A stretch of 64,000 nucleotides of DNA from Azospirillum fermentarium (GCF_025961205.1 NZ_JAOQNH010000001.1:768001-832000), one strand, 5' to 3'; shown: positions 42,650 to 53,640, counted from the first letter of the stretch. The notes: generated from the letters alone by a model not told the origin. Numbers and translations are program-made.

Positions 42650-44842
42650 ATGACCGCTGTGCCGATGCCGCATTTTCCCTGTTCCGATCCGCCGCCGCTG
42701 TTCGTGCCGGGAGAGACCTGCTGGCGGGTGGAGCGGGCGGAGCGGGTGGGGGTCATCATCGACGCCGAGGATTATTTCGCCGTCGCCAAGGCCGCCATGC
42801 AGCGCGCCCGCCGGTCGATCCTGCTGACCGCGTGGGATTACGACAGCCGTGTGCGCCTGACCCCGCAGAAGCGCCACCCCAGCCGGCCCGACCGGCTGGG
42901 GCTGTTCCTGAACTGGCTGGCGGCGCGGCGGCCCGGCCTGCACATCTATGTGCTGAAGTGGGATTACGCCGAGCTGTTCGACATCAAGCGCTACCAGCAG
43001 CCGCTGTTCATCCGCCGGCTGTTCAGCCATCCGCACCTGCATTACCGGCTGGACGACGATCATCCCACGGGTGCCTGCCATCACCAGAAGCTGCTGATCA
43101 TCGACGACGCGCTGGCGTTCTGCGGCGGGCTGGACCTGACCGCCAACCGTTGGGACACCCGCGCCCACCGGGCCGACGAACCGGCCCGCCGCCAGCCCGA
43201 CGGCTCGTGCTACGAGCCGTTCCACGACCTGATGATGGCGGTGGACGGGGATGCGGCCCGCGCGCTGGGCGACCTGTTCCGCGAACGCTGGCGCCGCGCC
43301 ACGGGGGAGGTGCTGGACCCGGCCCCGCCCGGTCCCGGCATCGATCCCTGGCCCGCCACCCTGAAACCGCTGCTGACCCGCCAGGACATCGCCATCGCCC
43401 GCACCGAACCCGCCGTCAACGGGCGGGAGGAGGTGCGGGAGGTGGAGGCGCTCTACCGCGCCGCCATCGCGTCGGCCCGCCGCACCATCTATCTGGAAAG
43501 CCAGTATTTCGCCTGTGACGCCGTGGCCCAGGCGCTGAAGGCCCGGCTGGAGGAGCCGGACGGGCCGGAGGTGGTGGTGGTCAACCCCATCCGCACGTCG
43601 AGCTGGCTGGAAAACCAGGTGATGATCGGCGCCCGCAACCGGCTGACGACCATGCTGCGCAACGCCGACCGCTCTGGGCGTTTCCGCATCCTGGCCGCGG
43701 TGACCGACGGCGGGCGCTGCATCACCGTCCACGCCAAGGTGATGATCGTTGACGACCGGGTGCTGCGCATCGGCTCGGCCAATCTCAACAACCGTTCCAT
43801 GGGGCTGGACAGCGAATGCGATCTGGCGCTGGAGGCGGCCCCCGGCGACCATGCCACCGCCGCCGCCATCCGTGCCGTGCGCGACGATCTGGTGGCCGAG
43901 CATCTGGGGGTGGCGCCCGATGTGGTGACCCGTGCCATGGCGGACAACGGCGGCTCGCTGATCCGGGCCATCGACGCCCTGCGTTCCACCGGCACCGAAG
44001 GCCGGACTCTGGTGGATCTGGAATCGCCCGAACCCACGCCGTTCGCTGCCGCCCTGCTGGACGCCCGGTTCCTCGACCCCGAACGGCCGGTCACGGCGGC
44101 GGAACTGGTGGACCGGGTGCTGCCCTCGCTGATCCCCGGACGGCTGCACCACTGGCTGGGCGGGCTGGCGCTGGCGGCGGCGGCGGTGGGCTTGTACCTG
44201 CTGTGGAACACCACGGCGCTGAAGGAGTGGGCCACGCTCGACACCGCGCTGGGGCTGATCGAGCAGGTGCGGGCCATGCCGCTGGGGCCGCTGGCGCTGG
44301 TGGGGGTTTATGTGGCGGCGGGCTTCGTCGCCTTTCCCCTGCTGCTGCTGGTGGCGGCCACGGCCATGGCGCTGGGGCCGGTGGAGGGGTTCGCGGTCGC
44401 CATGGGCGGGGCGGTGGCGTCGGCGGCCGCCCTGTTCCTGGCCGGGCGGCTGGCGGGGCGCCGGCTGCTGGAACGGCTGGCCGGGCCCGGCCTGCACAAA
44501 CTCTCCCGCCGGCTGGCGGACAGCGGTATCGTCGCCGTGGCCACCATCCGGGTGGTGCCGGTGGCCCCCTTCACCGTGGTCAATCTTGTGGCGGGGGCCT
44601 CCCCCATCCGGTTCTGGGACTATGTGATCGGAACGGTGTTGGGATTGGCGCCGGGCACCCTGGCATTCAGCCTGCTGGGACACCAGTTGGAGAGCACCAT
44701 CACCAACCCCACGCCGTCCGGCATCGCCCTGTCGGCGGGGCTGGCGGTGGTGGCCGTCGGGCTGGGCTGGGGGGCGGGCCGGTTGGTGAACCGGCTGCGG
44801 AACAAAGGGCCGTCTGCGGAACAGGAGGAACAAGCGCCGTGA
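42650..44842 (+). CDS. Phospholipase D-like protein fused to VTT (DedA/SNARE-associated) membrane domain
   Basis: 730 aa. Two HKD motifs: HHQKLLIIDD (~145) and VHAKVMIVDD (~364), so a complete PLD active site that should transfer phosphatidyl groups (cardiolipin-synthase-like). The C-terminal third has about six hydrophobic segments with the VTT signature region VAATAMALGPVEGFAVAMGG and RVVPVAPFTVVNLVAGASPI. Its stop overlaps the next start (GTGA), and an EEP-family protein follows, a recurrent pair. The combined function in phospholipid remodelling is inferred. Confidence 0.9.
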   Translation: MTAVPMPHFPCSDPPPLFVPGETCWRVERAERVGVIIDAEDYFAVAKAAMQRARRSILLTAWDYDSRVRLTPQKRHPSRPDRLGLFLNWLAARRPGLHIYVLKWDYAELFDIKRYQQPLFIRRLFSHPHLHYRLDDDHPTGACHHQKLLIIDDALAFCGGLDLTANRWDTRAHRADEPARRQPDGSCYEPFHDLMMAVDGDAARALGDLFRERWRRATGEVLDPAPPGPGIDPWPATLKPLLTRQDIAIARTEPAVNGREEVREVEALYRAAIASARRTIYLESQYFACDAVAQALKARLEEPDGPEVVVVNPIRTSSWLENQVMIGARNRLTTMLRNADRSGRFRILAAVTDGGRCITVHAKVMIVDDRVLRIGSANLNNRSMGLDSECDLALEAAPGDHATAAAIRAVRDDLVAEHLGVAPDVVTRAMADNGGSLIRAIDALRSTGTEGRTLVDLESPEPTPFAAALLDARFLDPERPVTAAELVDRVLPSLIPGRLHHWLGGLALAAAAVGLYLLWNTTALKEWATLDTALGLIEQVRAMPLGPLALVGVYVAAGFVAFPLLLLVAATAMALGPVEGFAVAMGGAVASAAALFLAGRLAGRRLLERLAGPGLHKLSRRLADSGIVAVATIRVVPVAPFTVVNLVAGASPIRFWDYVIGTVLGLAPGTLAFSLLGHQLESTITNPTPSGIALSAGLAVVAVGLGWGAGRLVNRLRNKGPSAEQEEQAP

Positions 44843-45699
44843 TTCGATTGAGCCGTGAGCGGATGGTCCGTCTGGCCGGTTTGTTCCGGGAAGCGCGCGA
44901 CCGCCGCAAGGCCCGGCGTCAGGAGCGCCGCCAGCGCGACCGCCGCGACGGGGCGTGCCCCGAGGGGATGGCGCCCTTGCGCATCGCCACCTGGAACATC
45001 CATTCCAGCGTCGGCACCGACGCCCGCTTCGACCCGGCCCGCATCGCCGAGGTCATCCGCGGCCTGGACGTGGACCTGATCGCGCTGCAGGAGGTGGGGT
45101 GGCACCACCGCGGCGAAATCGGGCTGGACCAGTTCGCCTTCCTGGCCGAGGCCACGGGCATGAGCGCCTATGCCGGCCCGACCAAGCACAACCCGCGCGC
45201 CCATTACGGCAATTGCGTCCTGTGCCGGCTGCCGGTGATCGCCTTCCGTCCCTTCGACATCAGCGCCGGCGCCCACCGCGAACCCCGCGGTGCGGTGGAG
45301 GTGGTGGTGGAGACCGGCGGCCACCCCGTGCGGGTCATCGCCGCCCATCTGGGGCTCGACCCGTGGGAACGTGCCCAGCAGGTGGACCGCATCCTGTCGG
45401 TGGTGGACGAGAAGCCCGGCCTGCCGACGGTGTTCATGGGCGACCTGAACGAGTGGACCCGCAATTCCCCCCGTCTGCGCCGGCTGGCCGCGGCGTTCGG
45501 GGATGTGGCGAGCCCCCGCAGCTTTCACGCCCGTCTGCCGACGCTGCGGCTGGACCGCATCTATGTGCGCCACGCCCGGCTTGCCGCCTTCGAGGTCGTC
45601 CGCACCAAGGCCACCCGCCACGCCAGCGACCATCTGCCGGTGCGCGCGGTGATCGGGGTGGGGGATGTCGCTCACCCCAGCAGCGACCGCAGCCGGTAA
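44839..45699 (+). CDS. Endonuclease/exonuclease/phosphatase (EEP) family protein
   Basis: 286 aa. After a basic N-terminus (residues 1-~45), EEP motifs: [26 protein letters not shown] (metal Glu), VFMGDLNEW (Asp, Asn) and [12 protein letters not shown] (Asp, His). GTG at 44839 has AGGAGGAA upstream and overlaps the PLD stop. The tail overlaps the end of mutS by 28 bp on the opposite strand. Relatives paired with PLD-VTT proteins are likely phosphodiesterases acting on lipids or nucleic acid; substrate unknown. Confidence 0.88.
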   Translation: MIRLSRERMVRLAGLFREARDRRKARRQERRQRDRRDGACPEGMAPLRIATWNIHSSVGTDARFDPARIAEVIRGLDVDLIALQEVGWHHRGEIGLDQFAFLAEATGMSAYAGPTKHNPRAHYGNCVLCRLPVIAFRPFDISAGAHREPRGAVEVVVETGGHPVRVIAAHLGLDPWERAQQVDRILSVVDEKPGLPTVFMGDLNEWTRNSPRLRRLAAAFGDVASPRSFHARLPTLRLDRIYVRHARLAAFEVVRTKATRHASDHLPVRAVIGVGDVAHPSSDRSR

Positions 45700-48350
45700 A
45701 GCTCCTCCAGCGCCTGCCGCGGGGTCAGGTCGTCGGGGTTGACGGCGCGCAGGGCGTCTTCGACCGGCGACGGTTCCGCCGGGGCCGCTGCCGCCACGGG
45801 GGCGGGGGCGGGGGGCCGTTTCAGCGCGGCGCTGAACAGCGGCAGATCCTCGGCCAAGCGGTGGATGGCGGCGTTCTGGTCGCCGGATTCCAGGATCTTC
45901 AGCACCTCCTCCGCCCGCGACACCACCGGTGCCGGCAGCCCGGCCAGCTTGGCCACATGGATGCCGTAGCTGCGGTCCGCCGCCCCCGCCGCCACCTCGT
46001 GCAGGAACACCACGTCGCCCTGCCATTCCTTGATGCGCATGGTGTGGCAGGACAGCGCCGGCAGCTTGGACGCCAGCATGGTCAGTTCGTGGTAATGGGT
46101 GGCGAACAGCGCGCGGCAGCGGTTGACGTCGTGCAGGTTCTCCACGCAGGCCCAGGCGATGGACAGCCCGTCGAAGGTGGCCGTTCCGCGTCCGATCTCG
46201 TCCAGGATCACCAGGGCGCGCGGCCCCGCCTGATTGAGGATCGCCGCCGTCTCCACCATCTCCACCATGAAGGTGGAGCGCCCGCGGGCCAGATCGTCGG
46301 CAGCGCCGACGCGGCTGAACAGCCGGTCCACCGCCCCGATGTGGGCGGCCCGCGCCGGCACGAACGATCCCATCTGGGCCATCACCGCGATCAGCGCGTT
46401 CTGGCGCAGAAAGGTCGATTTACCCGCCATGTTGGGGCCGGTCAGCAGCCACAGCCGGTTGTCGGCGGCCAGATCGCAGTCGTTGGCGACGAACGGCCCG
46501 CCGTGGGCGGCGTCCAGCATCGCCTCCACCACCGGGTGCCGCCCGCCCTGGATCAGAAAGGCGGTGCCGCCGTCCACGCGGGGGCGGCAATAGCCGCGCT
46601 CCGCCGCCAGCTCGGCCAGTCCCAGCGCCACGTCGGCGGCGGCCAGGGCGCGGGCGGCCACGGCGATGGGCTCGGCGGCGCCCACCACCTCCGCCACCAG
46701 CGTCTCGAACAGGCCCAGTTCGATGGCGAGCGCCTTGTCGCCGGCCTCGGAGATGCGGCGCTCCAGATCCGACAGCTCCACGGTGCCGAAACGAACCGCG
46801 TTGGCCATGGTCTGGCGGTGCATGAACAGCTCGCGGTTCCTGCCCGACAGCAGCTTGTCGGCGTGGGTTGCCGTCACCTCGATGTGATAGCCCAGCACGT
46901 TGTTGTGCTTGATCTTGAGTGCCGGCACCCCGGCGGCCTCGGCGTATTTCGCCTGAAGCCCGGCGATCAGCCGGCGGCTTTCGTCGCGCAGCGTGCGCAG
47001 CTCGTCCAGGGCCGGGGAGAAGCCGGGGGCGATGAAGCCGCCGTCGCGGGCCAGCAGCGGCAAATCGGCGGCCAGCGCCTCGCCCAGCCGCATCACCAGG
47101 GCCGAATGCTCGCCCAGGTCGCGGGCGATGGCGGCCAGCCCCTCGGGCAGCGGGTCGGCGACGGTGTTCAGGCGCGTCCGCACCTCCCCCGCCCGTTCCA
47201 GCCCGTCGCGCACCGCCGCCAGATCCCGCGGGCCGCCGCGGCCCAGCGTCAGCCGGGTCAGCGCCCGTTCCAGATCGGGGCAGCGGGCCAGCATCGCCCG
47301 CACATCCCCCCGCAGCCGCTCGTCGCCCAGCGCGAATTCCACCATGTCCAGCCGCCGGGCGATCAGGCCGGGGTCGGTCAGGGGGGCGGACAGGTGCACC
47401 GACAGCAGCCGGGCGCCGGCCCCCGTCACCGTGCGGTCGATGGTGGCGAGCAGGCTGCCGCGCCGCTCGCCGGTCATGGTGCGGGTCAGTTCCAGGTTGC
47501 GGCGGGTGGCGGCGTCGATTTCCATCACCGCACCCGGCCCCACCCGGCGCGGCGTGCCCAGCCGGGGCACCCGCCCCTTCTGCGTCAGCTCCACATAGCC
47601 GACCAGGGCGCCCGCCGCCGCCACCTCGGCGCGGGTGAAGGCGCCGAAGGCGTCCAGCGTGCCGACGCCGTAGAGCGTCAGCAGCCGCTGCCGCCCGTTC
47701 TCGCTGTCGAAGCGCGGGTTGGGCTGGATGGTCAGGCGGGATTTCCAATCCCCCCACACCTCGAACAGGTCGGGGTGCTGGGCCAGCCGTTCCGGGATCA
47801 GAACCTCCTGCGGGTCGAGCCGGCCCAGCGCCGCCCCCAGCCCGGCGCGGTCGATGGGGGCCACCGCCACTTCGCCGGTGGACAGCTCCAGCCACGCCAG
47901 CCCCATGCCGCCCGCCGTCTCCGCCACCGCCGCCAGCCAGTTGGAGGCGCGGGCGTCGAGCAGGCTGTCCTCGGTCAGGGTGCCGGGGGTGACGATGCGG
48001 ATCACGTCGCGCCGCACCACCGATTTCGCCCCGCGCTTCTTCGCCTCCGCCGGGTCTTCCATCTGTTCGCAGATGGCGACGCGGAAACCCTGGCGGATCA
48101 GCCGCAGCAGGTAGGATTCGTGGGAGTGGGCCGGCACGCCGCACATGGGGATGTCGTCGCCCAGATGCTGGCCGCGCTTGGTCAGCGCGATGTCCAGCGC
48201 CTGCGCCGCCGCCACCGCGTCGTCGAAGAACATCTCGTAGAAGTCGCCCATGCGGTAGAACAGCAGGCAGTCGGGGTGCGCCTGCTTGATCTCCAGATAC
48301 TGGGCCATCATCGGGGTGGGGGCGGCGGCGGCGGAAGGGGCGTCGGACAC
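45672..48350 (-). CDS. mutS: DNA mismatch repair protein MutS
   Basis: 892 aa. Recognises mismatches and starts repair. The mismatch motif [16 protein letters not shown] (~35) holds the Phe and Glu that insert at mismatches. Connector, core and clamp domains follow. The ATPase has GPNMAGKST (~640), [14 protein letters not shown] and [15 protein letters not shown] (Walker B), and a C-terminal tail from ~815. GTG at 48350 gives [20 protein letters not shown], the usual start. The extra upstream frame lies in the divergent intergenic region. Overlaps the EEP gene end. Confidence 0.96.
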   Translation of the reverse strand: MSDAPSAAAAPTPMMAQYLEIKQAHPDCLLFYRMGDFYEMFFDDAVAAAQALDIALTKRGQHLGDDIPMCGVPAHSHESYLLRLIRQGFRVAICEQMEDPAEAKKRGAKSVVRRDVIRIVTPGTLTEDSLLDARASNWLAAVAETAGGMGLAWLELSTGEVAVAPIDRAGLGAALGRLDPQEVLIPERLAQHPDLFEVWGDWKSRLTIQPNPRFDSENGRQRLLTLYGVGTLDAFGAFTRAEVAAAGALVGYVELTQKGRVPRLGTPRRVGPGAVMEIDAATRRNLELTRTMTGERRGSLLATIDRTVTGAGARLLSVHLSAPLTDPGLIARRLDMVEFALGDERLRGDVRAMLARCPDLERALTRLTLGRGGPRDLAAVRDGLERAGEVRTRLNTVADPLPEGLAAIARDLGEHSALVMRLGEALAADLPLLARDGGFIAPGFSPALDELRTLRDESRRLIAGLQAKYAEAAGVPALKIKHNNVLGYHIEVTATHADKLLSGRNRELFMHRQTMANAVRFGTVELSDLERRISEAGDKALAIELGLFETLVAEVVGAAEPIAVAARALAAADVALGLAELAAERGYCRPRVDGGTAFLIQGGRHPVVEAMLDAAHGGPFVANDCDLAADNRLWLLTGPNMAGKSTFLRQNALIAVMAQMGSFVPARAAHIGAVDRLFSRVGAADDLARGRSTFMVEMVETAAILNQAGPRALVILDEIGRGTATFDGLSIAWACVENLHDVNRCRALFATHYHELTMLASKLPALSCHTMRIKEWQGDVVFLHEVAAGAADRSYGIHVAKLAGLPAPVVSRAEEVLKILESGDQNAAIHRLAEDLPLFSAALKRPPAPAPVAAAAPAEPSPVEDALRAVNPDDLTPRQALEELYRLRSLLG

Positions 48351-48497
48351 GGCGGCAACCAAAAGGTTCAAGAGGTAGGGTGACGGAACGGGGCAGACCC
48401 TAGCACGGGCGAGGCTCTGGCGCACCGCCCCCGCCGGGGCGTAAGCTGGATCAACACCATAAAGCCAATCGACCGCATCAATCCGGGGAGACACACC

Positions 48498-49001
48498 ATG
48501 ACCGACCGCGTGACCGACACCGAAACGACCGTGCGCGAGGTGGTGGCCCTGTTCGACACCCGCGCCGCCTTCGACCGCGCCGTGGCGGGGCTGCTGGACG
48601 CCGGCTTCGCCCGCGACGACATCAGCGTGCTGGCCAGCCACACCACGCTCGACGCCGCCGACACCGCCGCCCCGCCGTCGGACGAGGCCCTGACCGGGCT
48701 GGTGGGCGAACTGAAATACGCCTTCCCCCTGGCCACCGCCGGGCTGATCGCCATCGTCGGCGGCCCGGTCACCGCCGTGGTGGCCGCCGCCGTGGCCGCC
48801 GGGGTCGGCGGGCTGGCGATCAAGGACTATCTGGACGAGGTGACGGCCCACCCCGACCCCGGCGCCTTCGCCCGCGCGCTGGAAGAGGGGGGCGTGGTCC
48901 TGTGGGTCCGCGCCGCCACCCCCGCGGAGGAGGAGCGCGCCGCCGCCATCCTGGCCACCACCGGGGGCCGCAACGTCCACACTGCCGAACGGGAGGCATG
49001 A
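48498..49001 (+). CDS. Hypothetical small protein with hydrophobic centre
   Basis: 167 aa. An N-terminal ferredoxin-like part ([20 protein letters not shown]) resembles general stress protein 17M / DUF1269-type domains. A Gly/Ala hydrophobic hairpin follows (~75-105, [20 protein letters not shown]), then an acidic C-terminal region ending near NVHTAEREA. It is divergent from mutS and 69 bp before the EAL gene. Function unknown; a stress-related membrane-associated role is only a guess. Confidence 0.65.
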   Translation: MTDRVTDTETTVREVVALFDTRAAFDRAVAGLLDAGFARDDISVLASHTTLDAADTAAPPSDEALTGLVGELKYAFPLATAGLIAIVGGPVTAVVAAAVAAGVGGLAIKDYLDEVTAHPDPGAFARALEEGGVVLWVRAATPAEEERAAAILATTGGRNVHTAEREA

Positions 49002-49070
49002 TCCAAGGCTTGTTCCGAACTCGTCATAAAAAGAGCCGCCGGAAAAATGACCAAAGGGGGATGACGGATC

Positions 49071-49823
49071 ATGGCCGGACCATGCGAAGCGTGCCGAAAC
49101 GGGGAATCTTTCACCATTCCATTCAGCATGGCGTTCCAGCCGGTCATCGATCTGGAGACCCGCCGCATCGTCAGCTACGAAGCACTGGTCCGCGGCCCCG
49201 AGGGGCAGGGTGCCTTATGGGTGCTGTCGCAGGTGACGCCGGAAAACCGCTATGCCTTCGATCAGGCGTGCCGGGTGCGGGCGCTGGAACTGGCCGCGTC
49301 CGCCGGGCTGGACCGGCGGCTGAACATCAACTTCCTGCCCAACGCGGTCTATGAACCGAAAGCCTGCATCCGCCTGACCCTGGAAACGGCGGCGCGGGTG
49401 GGCATTCCGCTCGACCGCATCACCTTCGAGATCGTGGAGGACGAACGCATCGGCGACCTGACCCATCTGGCCGGCATCGTCGGCGAATACCGGCGCCAGG
49501 GATTCAAGGTGGCGCTGGATGATTTCGGTGCCGGTTTTTCCGGCCCGAACGTGCTGCACGGCCTGCACCCCGATCTGGTCAAGCTGGACATGGCGATGGT
49601 CCGCGACATCGACACCGACCGGCGCCGCCGCATCATCGCCCAGGGCATGATCCAGGTCTGCCACGCCCTGGAGATCGACGTGGTGGCCGAAGGGGTGGAG
49701 CGGGCCGGGGAGGCCGCGGTCCTGCGCGACTGCGGCGTGCGCCTGTTCCAGGGTTATCTCTTCGCCAAGCCGGCGTTCGAACGGCTGGTGGGGGACGACG
49801 CCATCACCTATCCCGCCCTGTGA
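49071..49823 (+). CDS. EAL-domain cyclic-di-GMP phosphodiesterase
   Basis: 250 aa, a stand-alone EAL domain without sensor or GGDEF part. Catalytic set appears complete: [10 protein letters not shown] (EAL), [10 protein letters not shown] (Asn), [13 protein letters not shown] (Glu), [11 protein letters not shown] (Asp-Asp), LVKLDMAMV (Lys), [12 protein letters not shown] and FQGYLFAKP. It should cleave c-di-GMP to pGpG. The N-terminus has two cysteines (GPCEACRNG) that could bind metal or regulate redox response. Its stop overlaps the next start. Confidence 0.92.
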   Translation: MAGPCEACRNGESFTIPFSMAFQPVIDLETRRIVSYEALVRGPEGQGALWVLSQVTPENRYAFDQACRVRALELAASAGLDRRLNINFLPNAVYEPKACIRLTLETAARVGIPLDRITFEIVEDERIGDLTHLAGIVGEYRRQGFKVALDDFGAGFSGPNVLHGLHPDLVKLDMAMVRDIDTDRRRRIIAQGMIQVCHALEIDVVAEGVERAGEAAVLRDCGVRLFQGYLFAKPAFERLVGDDAITYPAL

Positions 49824-51331
49824 CCGGGACGCCCGCCATGATACCGCCCGCCCGCCCGCTGCCGACCCTGGGTGCCGCCGCCTTTGCCGGGGGCTGGGCG
49901 CTGATGATGCTGGAGATCCTGGGCGGGCGGCTGATGGCCCCCCACTTCGGCTATTCCGTCTATCAATGGGGGGCGGTCATCGGCGTGGTGATGGCCTTCA
50001 TGGCCGCCGGCTATTGGGCGGGGGGACGCATCGGCGACGGGCCGGACGCCCCCCGGCGGCTGGTGCAGGCGCTGCTGGCCGGGGCGGCGTGGGCCGCTCT
50101 CAGCCCGTGGATCGGTCCGCCCATGCTGGCCCGCATCGCCGCCGGCAGCCCGCCCGACGAGGGGTCGATCATCGCCGCCACCGCCCTGTTGGGCGTGCCG
50201 TCGTTCGCGCTGGCCATGGTGTCGCCGCTGTGCGCCGGCATCCTGAACGCCGGGCAGACCGGCGGCACGGCGGCATCCGCCGGGCGGGTGTCGGCGCTCA
50301 GCACCATGGGCAGCATCGGCGGCACCTTCTTCGCCGCCTTCGCCGCCATTCCCCACATGGGAGTGTCCGCCGGATACGGGGCGGCGGCGGCGGTTCTGGC
50401 CCTGGGGCTGGCGGTGCTGGCCGGCGGGCGGCTGTTCGCCGTTGCCGCCGCGCTGCTGGCCGTGGCGGCGGGGCCGGCGGCGCTGAAGGCGGGGGAGGGG
50501 TTCGCCCTCTACCGCGAAAGCGCCCACAACACCCTCTATGTGCGCGACGACGGGGTGGAGGTGCGGCTGCACCTGAACCTGCTGAACGCCACCCAGACCC
50601 GCATCCGCCGCGACGGGCGGCCCACCGGGCTTTATTACGACCTGTTTCCGGTCACCCCGGCGCTGGCCGCCGGCCTGGCGCCCGGTGCCGCCCCGCGGGT
50701 GCTGATCCTGGGGCTGGCCGGCGGAGCGGCGGCCACCGGCATTGCCGCCCGGTGGCCCGGAGCATCCATCACCGGGGTGGAACTGGACCCGGCGGTGGTC
50801 GATGTCGCCTACAGCCATTTCGGGCTGGGGCAGGCGGCGGGGGTGCGGCCCGTGGTGGCCGACGCCCGCGGCTTCACCGAACGGGACGAAAATCATTACG
50901 ATCTCGTTATCATCGATCTTTACAGCGGGGCCAGCATCCCGTTCTACACCGCGACCCAGGAGTTCTTCACCGCGGTGCTGCGCCGCCTGGCCCCCGGCGG
51001 GGCGGTGGTGATGAACATCGCCGCCCCCGCCGACCGCGATGCCCTGACCGGTCCGCTGGGCGCCACCCTGGCCGCGGCGGCGGCGGACGGGCTGGCGGGC
51101 GGCGGGCCGCTGGGGGTGTTCGTGGCCGACGCCGGGCGGGGCAACCATTTCCTGATCGCCACCGCCGGGACCGCGGATGTGGAGGCCGTGCGCGCCCGGC
51201 TGCCGATGGACAGCCCGCTGTCCCGCACCCTGGAGCCGTCGGTCACCGCCGGCCAGCCGGTGCTGACCGACGACCGCAGCGACATCGACCTGCGCACCAT
51301 CGCCGCCCTGTTCGGGGGGCGGCGGGGATGA
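49820..51331 (+). CDS. Fused membrane / spermidine-synthase-like protein
   Basis: 503 aa. The N-terminal ~210 residues hold about six hydrophobic helices (LGAAAFAGGWALMMLEILGG, then VVMAFMAAGYWAGG). The C-terminal half is a Rossmann methyltransferase-like domain of the spermidine synthase type: RVLILGLAGGAAATGIAARW, ITGVELDPAVVDVAY, and YDLVIIDLYSGASIPFYT. GTG at 49820 overlaps the EAL stop; ATG at 49838 is also possible. Such fusions are widespread and often not true spermidine synthases; the acidic aminopropyl-transfer motif is not clear here. Confidence 0.85.
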   Translation: MTGTPAMIPPARPLPTLGAAAFAGGWALMMLEILGGRLMAPHFGYSVYQWGAVIGVVMAFMAAGYWAGGRIGDGPDAPRRLVQALLAGAAWAALSPWIGPPMLARIAAGSPPDEGSIIAATALLGVPSFALAMVSPLCAGILNAGQTGGTAASAGRVSALSTMGSIGGTFFAAFAAIPHMGVSAGYGAAAAVLALGLAVLAGGRLFAVAAALLAVAAGPAALKAGEGFALYRESAHNTLYVRDDGVEVRLHLNLLNATQTRIRRDGRPTGLYYDLFPVTPALAAGLAPGAAPRVLILGLAGGAAATGIAARWPGASITGVELDPAVVDVAYSHFGLGQAAGVRPVVADARGFTERDENHYDLVIIDLYSGASIPFYTATQEFFTAVLRRLAPGGAVVMNIAAPADRDALTGPLGATLAAAAADGLAGGGPLGVFVADAGRGNHFLIATAGTADVEAVRARLPMDSPLSRTLEPSVTAGQPVLTDDRSDIDLRTIAALFGGRRG

Positions 51332-51419
51332 GCATAAGGAAAGCCTCATCCCCCTCGCCGCCGTTTGGCCGATAGGGTACTCTGGCGCGGACTTTCCCCT
51401 TTCCCGTGCGGAGTTCTGC

Positions 51420-52601
51420 GTGCCGCCTCTTCCACCCCGCACCATTCTGGACGGCTTGCCGCTGTTCGAGGGCTTCGACGACGCCCAGCGCGATGCCATT
51501 GCCGGGCGGGGCCGGGTGATCGAGGTGCCCGCCGGCCATGTGGTGCTGCACGAGGGGGAAAAGGGCGACACCCTCTATGCCCTGATCCAGGGCAGCGTGC
51601 GCATCCAGCGCCAGGATCCGGTGGGCAACCCGGTGGAACTGGCCCGCCGCCACGCCGGCGAATGCTTCGGGGAGATGGAGCTGATCGACGGCGGCCCGCG
51701 GTCGGCCACCGTGATCACCGCCACCCCGGCGCGGCTGTTCGTGCTGGAGCGGGGGGCGTTCCTGGACCTGACGGTGCAGGTGCCGGCGCTGCTGTCCCGG
51801 CTGCTGCGGGATCTGTCGGGCAAGGTGTCCGACACCTCCGCCCGGCTGGTGCAGCAGGACATGAACGCCCGCCTGCGCACGGCGGAAGCGGAACTGGCCC
51901 GCCACCGCGCCATCGTCCAGGCGGTGACCGGGCTGGCGCACGAGATGAACACGCCGCTCGGCATCTGCGTCACCACCGCCAGCCACATGGAGATGCTGGC
52001 CGAGGCGGGGGACACGGCGCTGCGCGAGCCGGCGGCGCTCCTGCGCGCCAACCTGGGCCGGGCGGTGGCCCTGGTGGAAGCCTTCACCGCCATCGCCGCC
52101 CTCTGCCCCGACGAAAAGCCCCAGCGGCTGGATCTGGCCGACGTGTGCGAGCACGCCGCCGCCCTCTACGCCATGGAGAACAGCACCCGTCCCCTGGACG
52201 TGACCATCGCCGGGCGGGACCGCGCCTATCCCTGGTGGGGGCTGCGCGGGCCGCTGGAACGGGCGCTGACCGCCCTGTTCGACAATTGCGCCAGCCACGC
52301 CTATCCCGGCCGGCCCGGCGGTCCGGTCACCGTCGCCATCGCGCCGGAGCCGGCGCTGCCCGGCCGCAGCGGCCGGGCGTGGGCCGTGCAGGTGATCGAC
52401 CGGGGCGCCGGCCTCCCCGCGGATGCGGTGCCGAAGCTGTTCGACGCCTTCTTCACCACCGCCCGCGGCCGGGGGCACAAGGGGTTGGGGCTGACCATCG
52501 TCTACAACGCCGTGTGCGGTCCGCTGGGCGGGCGGGTGTCGGCGGCGCCCACCCCCGGCGGCGGTGCCACCATCACCCTGACCCTGCCCGGCGCCTCTTG
52601 A
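51420..52601 (+). CDS. Cyclic-nucleotide-binding sensor histidine kinase
   Basis: 393 aa. Residues ~10-125 form a cNMP-binding (CRP-like) beta-roll: HEGEKGDTLYALIQGSVRIQ and ECFGEMELIDGGPRSATVI (phosphate-binding cassette-like). The kinase part has LAHEMNTPLG as H-box (~174), ALFDNCASHAYP as N-box, VIDRGAGLP and GHKGLGLTIVYNAV for ATP binding. It is soluble and has no receiver neighbour. A GTG start at 51420 is assumed. The combination would couple a nucleotide signal or redox state to phosphorelay; partner unknown. Confidence 0.85.
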   Translation: MPPLPPRTILDGLPLFEGFDDAQRDAIAGRGRVIEVPAGHVVLHEGEKGDTLYALIQGSVRIQRQDPVGNPVELARRHAGECFGEMELIDGGPRSATVITATPARLFVLERGAFLDLTVQVPALLSRLLRDLSGKVSDTSARLVQQDMNARLRTAEAELARHRAIVQAVTGLAHEMNTPLGICVTTASHMEMLAEAGDTALREPAALLRANLGRAVALVEAFTAIAALCPDEKPQRLDLADVCEHAAALYAMENSTRPLDVTIAGRDRAYPWWGLRGPLERALTALFDNCASHAYPGRPGGPVTVAIAPEPALPGRSGRAWAVQVIDRGAGLPADAVPKLFDAFFTTARGRGHKGLGLTIVYNAVCGPLGGRVSAAPTPGGGATITLTLPGAS

Positions 52602-52640
52602 GAAGAGCACCGGAAACGCGCCGTCAACCAAGGACCATCC

Positions 52641-53591
52641 ATGCCCCGCAGCGAGATCTTCCCACCCCTGGAACCCTATGAGACCGGCATTCTGCCGGTG
52701 GACGAGATCCATACGCTCTATTGGGAACAGTGCGGCAATCCCGGCGGCGCGCCGGTGGTGTTCCTGCACGGGGGGCCGGGGGCCGGCGCCTCGCCCACGC
52801 ACCGCCGTTTCTTCGACCCCCGCCATTACCGCATCATCATCTTCGACCAGCGCGGATCGGGCCGGTCCCGCCCGCTGGGCGAGGTGCGGCGCAACACCAC
52901 CGAGCTTCTGATCGAGGATATGGAGCGGCTGCGCCGGCACCTGTCGGTGGACCGCTGGCACCTGTTCGGCGGGTCGTGGGGATCGACGCTGGCGCTGGCC
53001 TATGCCCAGGCCCACCCCGACCGCTGCCTGGGCATGATCCTGCGGGGGATCTTCCTGCTGCGGCGGTCGGAAATCGACTGGTTCCTCTATCACATGCGCA
53101 TGGTGTTCCCCGAAGCCTGGGCCAGCTTCACCGCCCACATCCCGGCGGAGGAACGGGGGGATCTGCTGGAAGCCTATTGGCGCCGGCTCGATTCGTCCGA
53201 CCCGCGGGTGCGCATGGCCGCGGCGCGGGCGTGGAGCATGTACGAGGGGGCGTGCTCGTCCCTGCTGCCCGCCCCCGATCTGGTGGCCGCCTCGGGCGAG
53301 GACCGCCATGCGCTGGGGCTGGCGCGGATCGAGGCGCATTACTTCCGCACCGGCATCCTGACACCCGAGGACAAGCTGCTGCGCGGCGTGGACCGCATCC
53401 GCCACATCCCGGCGGTGATCGTCCAGGGCCGCTACGACATCGTGTGCCCGATCGTCACCGCCGACGAGCTGCACCGCGCGTGGCCGGAGGCCGATTACCG
53501 CATCGTCCACGACGCCGGCCATTCGGCCATGGAGCCGGGCATCCGCGCCGCCCTGGTCCAGGCCACCGAACGGTTCAAGACGCTGCGCTGA
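52641..53591 (+). CDS. pip: Proline iminopeptidase
   Basis: 316 aa, S33 alpha/beta hydrolase releasing N-terminal proline. Oxyanion motif FLHGGPGAGASPTH (~42), FDQRGSGRS, nucleophile elbow FGGSWGSTLAL (Ser ~113), acid Asp in GRYDIVCP and His in DAGHSAME. Helical cap around ~135-230. Length matches the family. ATG at 52641 (MPRSEIFPPLEPYETG). Convergent with a histidine kinase across a strong hairpin. Confidence 0.95.
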   Translation: MPRSEIFPPLEPYETGILPVDEIHTLYWEQCGNPGGAPVVFLHGGPGAGASPTHRRFFDPRHYRIIIFDQRGSGRSRPLGEVRRNTTELLIEDMERLRRHLSVDRWHLFGGSWGSTLALAYAQAHPDRCLGMILRGIFLLRRSEIDWFLYHMRMVFPEAWASFTAHIPAEERGDLLEAYWRRLDSSDPRVRMAAARAWSMYEGACSSLLPAPDLVAASGEDRHALGLARIEAHYFRTGILTPEDKLLRGVDRIRHIPAVIVQGRYDIVCPIVTADELHRAWPEADYRIVHDAGHSAMEPGIRAALVQATERFKTLR

Positions 53592-53605
53592 TGTCCTTTT
53601 CTTCC

Positions 53606-53640
53606 GATCTCCCCTCGGCCCGGCGGGGCGAGGGGAGATC
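53606..53640. terminator. Hairpin between convergent genes
   Basis: GATCTCCCCTCG (53606-53617) and CGAGGGGAGATC (53629-53640) form a perfect 12-bp stem with an 11-base loop. It starts about 15 bp after the pip stop and runs up to the kinase stop; probably a bidirectional terminator. Confidence 0.65.

Noticed and set aside
39686-44833. Very long minus-strand frame (1715 codons)
   Set aside because: Shadow of the helicase and PLD genes in high-GC DNA; the plus-strand genes have clear motifs.
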